A stretch of DNA of 64,000 nucleotides from assembly GCF_000003815.2 (NCBI RefSeq), contig NC_049986.1, positions 7,915,014 through 7,979,013 on the forward strand, written 5' to 3'. The translations under genes and the position numbers were made by a program. Positions 20,544 to 31,600 of the stretch are shown here, in pieces (position 1 is the first letter of the stretch; the number at the start of each line of letters is the position of its first letter). The stretch comes from Branchiostoma floridae (Eukaryota > Chordata > Leptocardii > Amphioxiformes > Branchiostomatidae). Under the pieces are notes generated by a model. The model did no database searches, was not told the DNA's origin, and saw only the letters and a list, made by a program, of their open reading frames with translations.

Positions 20544-20792
20544 AAGGTGCACTCTCACTGCAGCTGCGTCAAGCTTGCGTCACTGCGGGGTTTGTTTAAT
20601 GCGTCACTGTTTTATTATTTTCTCAATTTTTTTTATAATTTAGATATTGCGTAATACGTAAAAGTATTACTTTGAAGACGACAAAATACACAAAAAGTAA
20701 GAAAATTTGATCTTTATCTCTGAAATTCGATTAGTATCTTTCGAACCCCGTATTTACGTAAGATTGACGCAAGTAAAGTGAGATGCGCCTTT
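20544..20792. mobile_element. MITE family M1, copy 3, in unit 6 intron 1
   Basis: Starts AAGGTGCACTCTCACT, ends AGTGAGATGCGCCTT. TTA stands at both borders, a possible 3-bp target duplication. Best preserved copy of the family. Confidence 0.75.
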
Positions 20793-22020
20793 AGTACAGT
20801 GTATTAGGTGATATCTCCAAGTACTACAAGTCGTTGCATCTATTTTATGGTTAAGTAAGTTGAGGGGGGTTACATAGTAGTAAGTTACTCTGCACTCTAT
20901 TTCGTATCAACACTTTATTCTGTGTTAATGTTTCTAGCTCTGAAACGAGAACCAGCAACAGTCGTTTAGCAGTCTACAGAATAACCTCGATGACCAGTCC
21001 AACGTCCTTCAGCAACAGCAGGCCACCGTTCAACAACTACAAGCGACCAGGTAAACATCGTTCAGCAACAACACAGTACCGTGCAGCAACTACAGACAAC
21101 CTTGGACGACAGGGTCACATCAACCAACAGCTACAAACAACTGTGGATAATCAGGTCAACATAATTCAGCAACAAGAGGTCACGATTCAGCAGATGCAGA
21201 CTCTTCTAAGCCAACTGTCAGGTTTGTTGTCAAATTCTTTCCAAGAACAGATGTAAACCTTAAAATACGATTTTAGTCTATACACAAAATGATTCAAAAC
21301 GATGTCGACGTAATATAATATTGGATTCATTTGGGTCTGAAGAAATGCCTTTAAATCTCAGACAAGCTAAACGGTCCCCGTGACTGTATGGAACTGTTGA
21401 CGACTGGACACGACACCAGCGGTGTGTACACCATCTACCCTGATGGAGGAGGAAAAAGTCCTGTTCACGTCTACTGTGACATGGACACTGACGGGGGCGG
21501 ATGGACGGTAAGCCATGTTGACAAACACCTCTATAAGGTCACACTGACCCCATACGTATGAAATTTAGCTACAAGAAACTAGAATTCAGTACCTAAGATT
21601 ATATGCTGCTGAAGAGCATGTATTTTCCTCACCATTTGGTCTTACTGTAGTTGGGATAGATATGCTGTTAGTATATTACATCAGAAGCTCTTTTGTTACG
21701 TGGTACAATTTTTTGTAAGGAATATACGTCGGTTTTGGCACAACTAGGTTGTAAAAAAATGATAAGACTAGCATCATAAGGACATGTTCTTTTGCAACGG
21801 CAGCTGTTCCAGAAACGTGAAAGCGGACTGATCAACTTCTATCAGGACTGGCAGGCGTACAAGACAGGGTTTGGTGACCTGAGGGGAGAGTTCTGGCTAG
21901 GTGAGGTTAGACCTCTTTACTATTATCAGAACATATCTTTTAGCTTAAGAAGCCTTTTAATAGATCTTAGAGATACTTATTATTCGTCAAAATAATGAAC
22001 ATTATACCGATCGGTACATA

Positions 22021-22062
22021 CAGGAGGGGGGTGGGGGTGACGAGGGGAAGTTCTATTTAGGT
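22021..22062 (+). pseudogene. Vestigial exon 4 end in unit 6 intron 4
   Basis: GGGGGTGACGAGGGGAAGTT then CTATTTAGGTAATAT matches the exon 4 terminus and donor loosely. It is shared with unit 5, along with the flanking intron, so it was present before the two units separated. Confidence 0.4.
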
Positions 22063-22857
22063 AATATACTATATAATCATGACAGCTCTTGTATGATAAC
22101 AAAAGCTATTGTGAACAATCGTTAACTCTGCTCTCACAGGCAATGACCATCTGCATCGCCTGACGGCCCAGGATGTGTACGAAATGAGGGTGGATCTGGA
22201 GGACTTTGAGGGTAACACGGCCTACGCCAAGTACAACATCTTCAGGGTGGAGGATGAGGTGCACAAGTACAGGCTCACTGTGGAAGAATACTCGGGCACT
22301 GCAGGTGCGTCTTGCTGCTACATGTTTCTTCTTCTATTCCGTCATTATGTCTTAACCCGCATTGGAAAACAATATGTGGATCCATCCTAAACTTCTCGAG
22401 TTATTCTGTCCATAATAAAAACGAACAGACGGACACACACAAACACACACCACCGCCCCAAACGGCACAAGAAAGGTGATAGGCTCTTACATCAGTGTTC
22501 ACATTTGTCACATCACCAGGTGACGCCATGACCGACCCAGCCCGCCCTCACAACGGCATGTACTTTTCTACAAGAGACAGAGACAACGATCCACACTCTA
22601 CTGCCGACTGTGCAGAAATATACAAAGGTGCATGGTGGTACGAGAGGTGTTACCGTTCAAACCTGAACGGCTTGTACCTGGCCGGGGCTCACCAGTCCGA
22701 TGGAGACGGTGTCAACTGGACCCCATGGAAGGGCTTTCACTACTCCCTGAAAACCACTGAAATGAAGATAAGGCCTAACTAGGCCAATTAGATGTTCCCA
22801 AAGAAGGTTAAAACAAAGCCCTTTCTATACTACACATCATAATAGACAGTTATTATG

Positions 22858-22863
22858 AATAAA
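22858..22863 (+). terminator. Poly(A) signal, unit 6
   Basis: AATAAA about 76 bases after the stop. Confidence 0.6.
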
Positions 22864-23409
22864 ATTGAAAAATCAGCAAAACCTCGTGCTGTTGTCAGTT
22901 CTTATCATTTGTTCGGCGATTTCTTGATACCATGGTCATAGGGTTGCTTGTTTGTTTGTTTGTTTGTTTGCTTTCTTGCTTGTTTGCTTTTTTAGCCTTC
23001 GTTTATTTGGGGAAGACGCAAATCGTTCCGCTCTTTGTTATTTTAGGTCATATGAGAAGAGGTACTAGGGTCAGAAGAAATATGCAGATTACGTGACTGA
23101 ACTTGTAATAAATCCATACACACATTGTCTTAGTAGATTCGGACAGGACTTGGAATCGTATTCACATCTCGTTCTGATATAGCATTCAAACTTGCACATT
23201 AAAAATTAGTTTCATAGACGCGAAGGGTTCACCGCGGAAGCCTAAAACTAAAGCAATATAGCTGCTAGGTGTTGCCAATACACTAAACTTGAAACAATTG
23301 CTATAAAGTTAAATGAAGTTTATATGGCACATATAAACTTAGCGTAAAACAACCGAAGAAAAAAAATAGACCAAATGGAAATAACGTCTATATGTATATA
23401 TCTACATCA

Positions 23410-23524
23410 TGTTTGACCTTTCTGGCCCAATGTTAACATAACCCAGCCCTTGGGAACACCACAGGTGCTTCTATGCTGTCATCGCGCAAATAATCCAGCG
23501 GCACACCAAGTAGAGGTTTTCCTC
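23410..23524 (+). promoter_or_regulatory. Orphan class B FReD upstream block
   Basis: Same block as before units 5 and 6 (GGGAACACCACAGGTGCTTC, GCAAATAATCCAGCGGCACA), but no exon 1 follows. At 23525 the sequence switches to DNA homologous to unit 6 intron 3 (GAGCCATGTTGA, CTCTATAAG, AAGAAACTAGAATT), so exons 1-3 of unit 7 were deleted. 22864-23409 is duplicated 3' flank and has no gene. Confidence 0.65.
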
Positions 23525-23695
23525 AGAATGAGCCATGTTGAGAAACATCTCTATAAGCTCACATTGACCCAATACCTATGCAATTTAGCTAAAAGAAACT
23601 AGAATTATTTAACCGACAGTATATGCTATTTGGTACTTGGGTTAGATATTTTGTTAGTATGTTACATTAGAAGCTCTGTTACAGCATTAGGAATA

Positions 23696-25299
23696 ACCCC
23701 CCTCACATTAGGCGAAAATCGATCGGAAGACTAGTTTACGAGCTCTAAATGACATTTTCGTGAGTAAGACGTCCGGTGTTCTCACGATCATCTTGCGATT
23801 TTTATGGATCGACAGCAGTTTTCAGGGGTCGTACGATGGTTGCGGTGCAGCGAAACATGTTCTTAATACCCGCCTCACATTAGGCGCGATTCGATCGGAA
23901 GACTAGTTTACGAGCTCTAAATAACATTTTCGTGAGTAAGACGTCCGGTGTTCTCACGATCATCTTGCGATTTTTAGGGATCGCCGGCAATTTTCAGGAG
24001 TCTTACGACGGTCGCGGTGCAGCGAAACATGTTCTTAACATAAGCGACAAGTCGCAGGAGATCTCCGAGATCGCAGAGCTCGTTACCGAGTCGCAGATCG
24101 TGCGTGCAAATCGTGCGTACCTCGCAAGGGTATCGGTCAATAGTCTTGCGTCAATCCAACGATTGAAGACCGATAGGCGAGCACAGACATAGTTATTAAT
24201 CATCGAACGCAAATCGGATGGCGAACGCCCGTTAGTCGGGCGACATTCGGGCGACGTTCACCCGACTTCCGATGGTTTACAAATATTGAATTTCTGGGAA
24301 TGTGAGGGTAATTCTAACATTGTGGCCCCTGTGGCAGTATGTAGGCTGGCTTTGTGACACACTTTCCTTTCTTGTGTCATTTCTATTATGCCTTCGCATT
24401 CCATTCATTGGCTAAAAAGATTCCGACAACAAAATAAGCAACATTTATTGATCTCTTGCCTTTTTTTAAGAACGTTTTGTATTCCCTTGTCCGCGTGCAA
24501 GAGGTCATGGGAGGTTCATTATCATAGATTTATTCACCGTCGATCGCACGAGGCTCGATTATATGTGAGGGGAACAGGTTTTGGGCGAAAAATACGCAAG
24601 ACCATCTTAAGATCTTAAAATCAGCCGACCTTCCTGCGATCGCGAAGTACGTCCGAAGATCGTATATAATGTGAGGCGGGTATAACAAAAGCGACAAGTC
24701 GCAGGAGATCTCTGAGATCGCAGATCTAGTTACCGAGTCGCAGATCCTGCGTGCAAATCGTGCGTACCTCGCAAGGGTATCGGTCAATAGTCTTGCGTAA
24801 ATAGTCGAGCACAAACATAGTTATCAATCATCGAGCGCAAATCGGATGGCAAACGACCGTCAGTCGGGCGATGTTGGGGCGACGTTCGCCCGACTTTCGT
24901 TTGTTAACAAATATTGAATTTCTTGGAATGTGGGGGTAATTCTAACATTGTGGCCCCTGTGGTAGTATGTAGGCTGGCTTTGTGACACACTTTCCTTTCT
25001 TGTGCCATTTCTATCATACCCGCTTATTCCATTATTAGTTAAAAAGATTCCGACAACAAAATAATTAAGCAACATCTCTTGCCTTTTTTGAAGAACGTTT
25101 TGTGTTACCTTGTCATCGTGCAAGAGGTCATGGGAGGTTCATTATCATAGATTTATTCACCGTCGATCGCACGAGCTTACATGTGAGGGGGACAGTTTTT
25201 GGGCGAAAAAAACGCAAGACCATCTCAAGATCTTAAAATCAGCCGACCATCCTGCGATCGCGAAGTACGTCCGAAGAGCGTATATAATGTGAGGGGGGT
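23696..25299. mobile_element. TIR element with a copy of itself nested inside
   Basis: The outer ends ACCCCCCTCACATTA and TAATGTGAGGGGGGT are perfect inverted repeats. AGGAATA stands just outside both ends, a possible target duplication matching AAGGAATA in unit 6 intron 3. The outer element is interrupted after GAAACATGTTCTTAA by the related inner element at 23867-24682, then resumes as AACAAAAGCGACAAGTCGC. Arms and body (GATCGGAAGACTAGTTTACG, GACGTCCGGTGTTCTCACG) are found in both. No transposase frame recognised; a non-autonomous DNA transposon. Confidence 0.85.
23867..24682. mobile_element. Inner copy of the nested TIR element
   Basis: Ends TACCCGCCTCACATTA and TAATGTGAGGCGGGTA form 16-bp perfect inverted repeats. 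About 816 bp. Differs from the outer element by a consistent C-to-G change within the terminal CCC-C-CC run at both ends. Confidence 0.85.
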
Positions 25300-25411
25300 A
25301 TAAGGAATACACTACGGTCTGTGTTGACACAAATGTTTACACGACTAACTTTTAAAGAAAACTGATAAGACTAGATTTTTACAGACTTGTTGTTTTGCAA
25401 CGCATCTGTGG

Positions 25412-26173
25412 CTGTTCCAGAAACGTGAAAGCGGACTGATCAACTTCTATCAGGACTGGCAGTCGTACAAGACAGAGTTTGGTGACCTGAGGGGAGAGTT
25501 CTGGATAGGTATGGTTAGCACTCTTCACTATTATCATAACATATCTTTTAGCTCAAGAAGAATTTGTAATGTAATTACATTTTACCGTTCGGTACACAGG
25601 TAATGACTACCTCCACCGCCTGACGGCCCAGGATGTGTACGAACTGAGGGTGAATCTGGAGGGCTTTGAGGGTAACACGGCCTACGCCAAGTACAACATC
25701 TTCAGGGTGGAGGATGAGGTGCACAAGTACAGGCTGACTGTGAGCGGGTACTCGGGCACTGCAGGTTTGTGTCGCCCTTACATTACCGTAGTGTGAAAAT
25801 GTTCACATTTGACTACGTATAAGAAAAAGGTCATGATATACCATTCCAACCATGTACTACCTGTGTTGACAATAACAGAGAACTTAGTCTTATATGTCGA
25901 TCCCTTTCAGGTGATGGCCTTACCAACCCGATTCGTCCCAACTACGGCATGTACTTTTCTACAAGAGACAGACATAATGACATCCACGAGAGTCGACACT
26001 GTGCTCAATTTTTCAAAGGCGCATGGTGGTACACTGATTGCCATCACGCTTGCCTCAACGGCCTATACCTGGGTGGGGTTCACCAGTCCAATGCAGACGG
26101 TGTGAACTGGTACCCATGGAAGGGTTCATACTACTCCCTGAAAACTAGTGAAATGAAAATCAGACCAAATTAG
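25412..26173 (+). pseudogene. FReD unit 7, exons 4-6 only
   Basis: Exons 4 (25412-25508), 5 (25600-25764) and 6 (25911-26173) remain open. Exons 1-3 are gone (see orphan block at 23410). The acceptor of exon 4 is also lost: CGGCAG before CTGTTCCAG in unit 6 is here GCATCTGTGG. Exon 4 has the [12 protein letters not shown] variant; exon 5 has unusual YLHRL, VNLEGFEGN and SGYSG; exon 6 has RDRHNDIHESRHCAQ and TDCHHACLNG, with Cys instead of Asn/Ala in the usual ANLNG. Such changes suit relaxed constraint. A poly(A) signal follows at 26233. Confidence 0.85.
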
Positions 26174-26232
26174 ATTGGCTATCATCATTGCTATCCAAGT
26201 CCTCACCGATAGCTAAAAGGAGCACAAAGGGA

Positions 26233-26238
26233 AATAAA
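26233..26238 (+). terminator. Poly(A) signal after unit 7
   Basis: AATAAA about 60 bases after the stop; the same flank follows the intact unit ending at 37754. Confidence 0.55.
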
Positions 26239-26384
26239 ATACAACGATAGACTTGTGTGCAATGTCGTGTGTGTCTTATTGCCGAAGGAAATTTGATACT
26301 ACACCATCTCCGTCATCCTCAATAGCTAACTGACGACTCATCTAGTTAATGACCATGTGTGTAAGGCATACAGTGATACAACTC

Positions 26385-27950
26385 ATCCGTGCCCATTGTG
26401 ACCACCACAGGTGTTTACATGGAACCTTTACACACAGATATATCCCAACTGAGTTGCTCCTTACCATTAGCTTTTCAATGCCATGACTGCCATCTCCACT
26501 TTCGTCCTTGTCGTTTTTTTAGTCTCAGCAGCACGCACAGAGACTCGTGTCGGCTCACAACTTTGACGATGGAGGAAATGTATTCTTGGCTAGTATCAAT
26601 CCAAATATCTACTCCGTAGGTTATGGTAGGGGTTACCGTCAGGGTAGGGTTAGAGGGTAGAGTCACTACGGTGGCTACATGTTAGGTTAGCTGAGGAACT
26701 GAGACCCACGTCACTGGGTCGCAGGAACTTTTCAAGAGATCTAATCTTGATAGAGCATCGATAAGGTTTCACTTTAAACGCTATAAACACTCGTTCTCAT
26801 TGAAATGTCGAAAATGGCATGTTTTTGGTCAAAAAATAAATCGGCTTTATTTTCAGTGAAAACTACCTGGTTGTTTAGGAAAATTCCTCTTTTAACCATA
26901 GCCAAAAAATGGCTACTTATTATTTTCGGTCCCATTGGTAATGCATTACAGGGCATGTAACAAACGTTACCAGTAACGTTTTTTTACAACAGTAGACTTT
27001 ATTCTGTTTTCTTCTAAAGGACTTACCTTATTGACTACATCATTTGGGTATAAGTGGATGTCCCAAGGGACATTTGAAAAGTGGGCAGCTTTTTTACACC
27101 AGTCAAATAGAAAGCTTAAACATCATCGAACAATGGTAACGTTTGTTACAGTCATTTCTGTACAACATTTGGTTAAGCATGGTGGGATACAAATAACAGT
27201 CAAGAACCCTATCTTGTTTCTTTAATAAGCCAGGAAAACTGTACAGCGTCACAAAAAAGGTCATTTCTGGCCTTATACGTGCATTATATAACCGTGGCAA
27301 CCATCGTACTAGTGGTGGTAACGTTTGTTACAGAATCTGTCGACAGGCATAAACCACCTCGCACAGCCTCCAAGATCAGTGACAGTAGCGATCTGACGTG
27401 ATCGGGCAGAGGGCCTGGGTAGCTGGTTTCACCTGCCGAACAATCATTCTGGGAACTGAATTGTTACATTTTTGGCTACTATTTGAATTCTTTGTTTCTT
27501 CTCAGGCGACAGCCATTTTTTAGGGTGTGAAATCCCACCCGTGGCTATAATAATCTTCTAACCCATCAACCTATACGAATGTTGTGGTGCATCTTTTGTA
27601 AAACATTACTGGGGTTGTGGAAAAATGAAGGAAATAGTGTCTATAATTTGCTCTATATCAAGGCGTAAAGTCAGGCGACAGCATTTCGACATTTAAATGA
27701 AAACGAGCCTAAAGTGTCGGGGCAAATATACAGCAGGGGCCAACACCGGATCTCTCTGGTATACTGAGAATTTTATGGCCATTACGTAGACAGAACGTTC
27801 GTGCCAGTTAGCATGACAAGTCGGGCACAACATCATGAAAACCTGAACGGCCTGTACCTGGGTGGTGCTCACCAAACACATTCAGAGAATATCAACAGGT
27901 ACCCATGGAAAGTTTATTACTATTCCCTAAAAACTACTGCAATGAATTGA
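26385..27950 (+). pseudogene. FReD unit 8, exon 1 and exon 6 remnants
   Basis: A weak class B upstream block (ACCACCACAGGTGTTTAC at about 26400) leads to an ATG at 26483 that opens MTAISTFVLVVFLVSAART and stops at 26564-26566, with no KNETQ or Cys pair left. The middle, 26567-27760, is unrelated and contains a MITE. At about 27770-27950 an exon 6 remnant reads [31 protein letters not shown] and then stops; its first half with the calcium loop is unrecognisable. Exons 2-5 are absent. Confidence 0.7.
26956..27332. mobile_element. MITE with 17-bp perfect terminal inverted repeats
   Basis: TGTAACAAACGTTACCA at 26956-26972 and its exact reverse complement at 27316-27332, 377 bp apart. A third copy of the terminal motif in the right-end orientation is internal at 27134-27150. 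Confidence 0.75.
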
Positions 27951-28483
27951 TGAAAAGAAGGCCTACGAGTAAATAGACCAAGCAAACAGAGTCGGAGAGG
28001 GTTGATACAAAGTCTTCTCTGTCAAAATAAGGGCGTTGGGGTTGGTGGTTATTGTGAATTTTACAATGTCGAACAGTAAGAACAGTACATTTGGACCACC
28101 ACGCATGAAAACCATTAATCGAAGTGAGATGCAAAAGATAGTTTAAAAATGTCCTGTACAAATGAATATGTGTATCGGGTTTCTTACTGTATTTATGAAC
28201 AAAGCAATGTAATTTACTTAAGGAGGACAATTGCAGATTTGTGTAATAATGTTGATGACAAGCTTAACATGGTAAACGTGTAGACTTCGTTTTGCACGTA
28301 ATGTGAATCGACAAGCATTTTTATGGAGCAAGGGGGCATCTACAATATTCGGTTTATGTTTTAAAGAATGACAGTTTGAAAAGCTTAAAAATGATTAGTA
28401 AAAAAACAACGCGTCTTTTACATACATCATACCGATGTAAATTTCCTCGATGTAGAAATTTACTATGTCAAAAATATTTCTTT

Positions 28484-28629
28484 GACCTCCATAGCCTCGT
28501 GTGTAAATCGGACTCATGACCCACCTCTTGAGAACTACACAGGTGTTTCTGTGCTATATTTACAGATACATATACACTTCAACCACAAATTAAGTAGAGC
28601 TTTACCGACAGCATTACTATCACATCACC
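28484..28629 (+). promoter_or_regulatory. Class B FReD upstream block, unit 9
   Basis: GACCTCCATAGCCTCGTGTG, GAGAACTACACAGGTGTTTC and AAGTAGAGC before the ATG at 28630; very close to the block of unit 3. 27951-28483 shows no gene. Confidence 0.6.
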
Positions 28630-31600
28630 ATGGCCTCCCTTTCCATTTTGATCTTTGTTCTGCTGCACCATCTCAGCGGTTCAACAGCCCAAGTCGGCTC
28701 AGAGTTTCCTGAAGGGTGGCAGGTGACTGAAGTTGGAGAACACGTCACCATGACTGGGACCTGTCTGGCATACGGAGAACTTCTACAGTACTTGACTAGA
28801 CAGGACAAGCTGGAGAGCGAGTTAGAGGCACTGAAGAACGAGACTCAGCAATGTTGTGAGGGACAATGGATGGTAAGTCTATCTTGATTCACGATTCATA
28901 TCACACATCTATAAAGTGTAATACATCCTTGTGGATTAGTATACTGTAACAATGCTAAACAGAAATATGTTGTAAATGTCTGTAACTACGCGTACGATGT
29001 ACGCCCCCTTTGTCAATACATTTGTTGATTTTTGGCGACGCCTCAGGGGCGGAGGCATTCTACAGTATTACGATCGCTTTGAAAATATTCCAAAAATTGC
29101 ACGAATGCATCCCCTAGGGAATTGGTTTTGAGGTAGCCTTCGGCTGTTTGGAACAGAAAAGGCCCTTAATTCTTCGAATATGAAAGATACAATGTACCAT
29201 TCAGTTGAATAATTGGCTTTTTTTCAGCACTGTTTCTGGTCAATGAGAATAATGTGTTATTACTACAGCTTTTAATATGTTGTTGTTGACGGGAAAGAAC
29301 TAGGAACTCTATATCGAAGTTTTGAGGCTTCAAATACTTTTTTGTTTCACTTGTAAACACAATTATATTTTTGATTTTCAAAAATCTGCCTTGCTCATTT
29401 TCAAGATGTTTGTACAAAGCAGAAAAGGCCATTACTGCAGACATTGAGAGAAACCAACGATCTACGCATTTGCCAAATACCTTTATTTCATCAAGATACA
29501 CATCAAATATACACACACACAAAATATTCAGGTTATAAAAACTTGTAGAACAGGACATTTTTGTTTTATAACTAAAGATATTCTTCCATAAGAGTGAATC
29601 TATTCTTGACAATACATCCAAGAAGAAACTTTCTGTTTGTAATTCTGTTAGTCTTAATTTTAAAACAAGTTTACCAGTTCCACAGAATCAGTCCTGGAAC
29701 TGATTAGCAGGCCTGACTACATATACATTGATTCCCGTTTTGTTGAGGTGATAGACTAGTTGAGCCTGGGTTGCATTTTAAAGCTGCTGTTGCTAGTCAT
29801 CTGACTGCCGTCCAAGTTCAACTCTTTCTTGTGACTGTTGTCGTTGTCGTCATGTAGAGCTGAAAGACACAATATAGAACAGGTTAGTTATAGCTTAACA
29901 CATCTTGGCAAACCTGATCACATGCTCCCATGAAAACCCTGTCGAAATGGCATTCAATACTGGCATGGCTCAAAAGCATAAGAAGTGACGTGTTTAAGGT
30001 GAAAAATGGTTTGGGCCCGACTCGCCGAGCCTCAGTTGTTTTGTATACCTACGCGTTGAAAGGGATTCACCCCTAGCCCTTGACCCAGATTCACCGCCCA
30101 TGCGTTTTATGTGAGCCGTCTTGCTATGCCTCGCGCGACGGGTTATTGTAATAGTCTCAGCGTTACAGTTTTTTTTTTTTTAATTTTTGGCTTGATTAAT
30201 CCTAAGTGTATTCTCTTTCCGACAATATCAGTAATTTTCATGACTAAACTGTATGTGATGGGTTTATTTTCACATCAAAATTCCTTTTTTTACGTGAAAA
30301 AACTTTTCTCCCCAAAAAATTGCGAAAAGTAGAGAGGGTGAAGAAACTGAAACCCGGAATGCACCGGTAACCGACTATAATTTTATCTGCGTTGATGTCA
30401 GTCACCCTCAGCTGGTCCTTAAATATAGGAACCCCCGAAAACGGTACTCTGCTACCTCAAAGGACCGTTTTCCCACCTACCACCCAACCCGATGTTTACG
30501 GCTTTCGATACTGAAACTTTATGAGCGATAAATACAACGGATAACAGACTTCGTTAGCCACACCAACTGTTTGAACAGCCTCCGCCTGTGTAACCTCTCT
30601 TCATGGCAAAGCCGTAGGGTCTTGTTGAGTCATCCTTCTATCACCAGTCTGATGTTGTAACTCCTTGTGAGAAAAAGAGACAGATGTTGAATTACTCCAA
30701 ACTTTGGACAGCTTAACCCTGTTAGTTGAAGTTTACATTAACCATTTGAGTTAATTATGTTTATTCTATGATAAGTGTAAATATGTATTTATGTGTTGGT
30801 ACACAATATCAACTACGCTGCCTGTGTTTGCCTTGTATTACTTTGTCTGCAATTTCTAAACGAATTTTAAAAACTATACATCCGGAGCGACCCCTGGTCT
30901 TCAAGCGCATACCTAAAATCTAAAAGTTGAAATTGACCCTACCAGTCTTAATAAATTCATCGGCATTTGCTCATGACCCAGCATAATGTTAATACATTAA
31001 CAAGGCAAAAATAACAAAAGCATAGGAAAGATTTTAAAGTACCAAAAGTATCCAAAAGTCCAAAATTATGTCAATGCTATACAAGCTACAAACGTTAAGG
31101 AAAAATTTGTGCGGGGGGGGGGGTGAGGCTGATATCGTTATTTGCATTCCAACAAAGTCAGATCCAATATGAATGAATGAGACGTAACTCGTGAAAAAGG
31201 TGACGAATTATCTCTAATTTAGTTCCTTACAATCCGTTTGAATTCAATGCCCACCACAATAATCATCGCATTGATTCCAAACTCTACACTAACAAATATT
31301 TTTTTAGAAAGCGATCACCCCGCAGCATGCTCATAAATCACCAGAGATAATTGGGGTGCCTCGCAGTCAGGTCCCAGCTGTACTGCAGGTGGTGGTGGTG
31401 AGGTTGGGCTACATCTGCACCCCACATGACCATGCGCGTGCTGACAGAGAACAAAGGAAATTTTCCGTTCTGAAAGCTACAGAGAACAAAGAAAATTTTT
31501 GTGCCCTAGAGTTTGACTTGGCGAAAAGAAATTTCCTGACCCGATAACCTCTGTGTCATCCTATAGTTACCAGTCAGTGAGCTCCCATACTTGCTCCCTA

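Larger units (their letters stand above)
20110..22782 (+). pseudogene. FReD unit 6, coiled-coil exon destroyed
   Basis: Exons placed at 20110-20352, 20938-21221, 21362-21507, 21804-21900, 22140-22304 and 22520-22782. Exon 1 is intact (MAVFTIFVLALLHDLSS..., KNETKQCC). Exon 2 begins CTC TGA where sisters have a Trp codon, so translation would stop at its second codon. Further on about ten bases are missing after CTACAAGCGAC, and another small loss precedes ATCAACCAACAG, so the frame is also broken. Exons 3-6 are open; exon 4 has the variant [12 protein letters not shown] shared with unit 7, and exon 6 has ERCYRSNLNG. Exon 2 is phase 0-1, so skipping it would not restore the frame. Confidence 0.82.

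Noticed and set aside
29166-29621. 151-codon minus-strand frame in unit 9 intron 1
   Set aside because: Lysine/Asn/Ser-rich AT-driven composition, no domain, no splice or poly(A) context.
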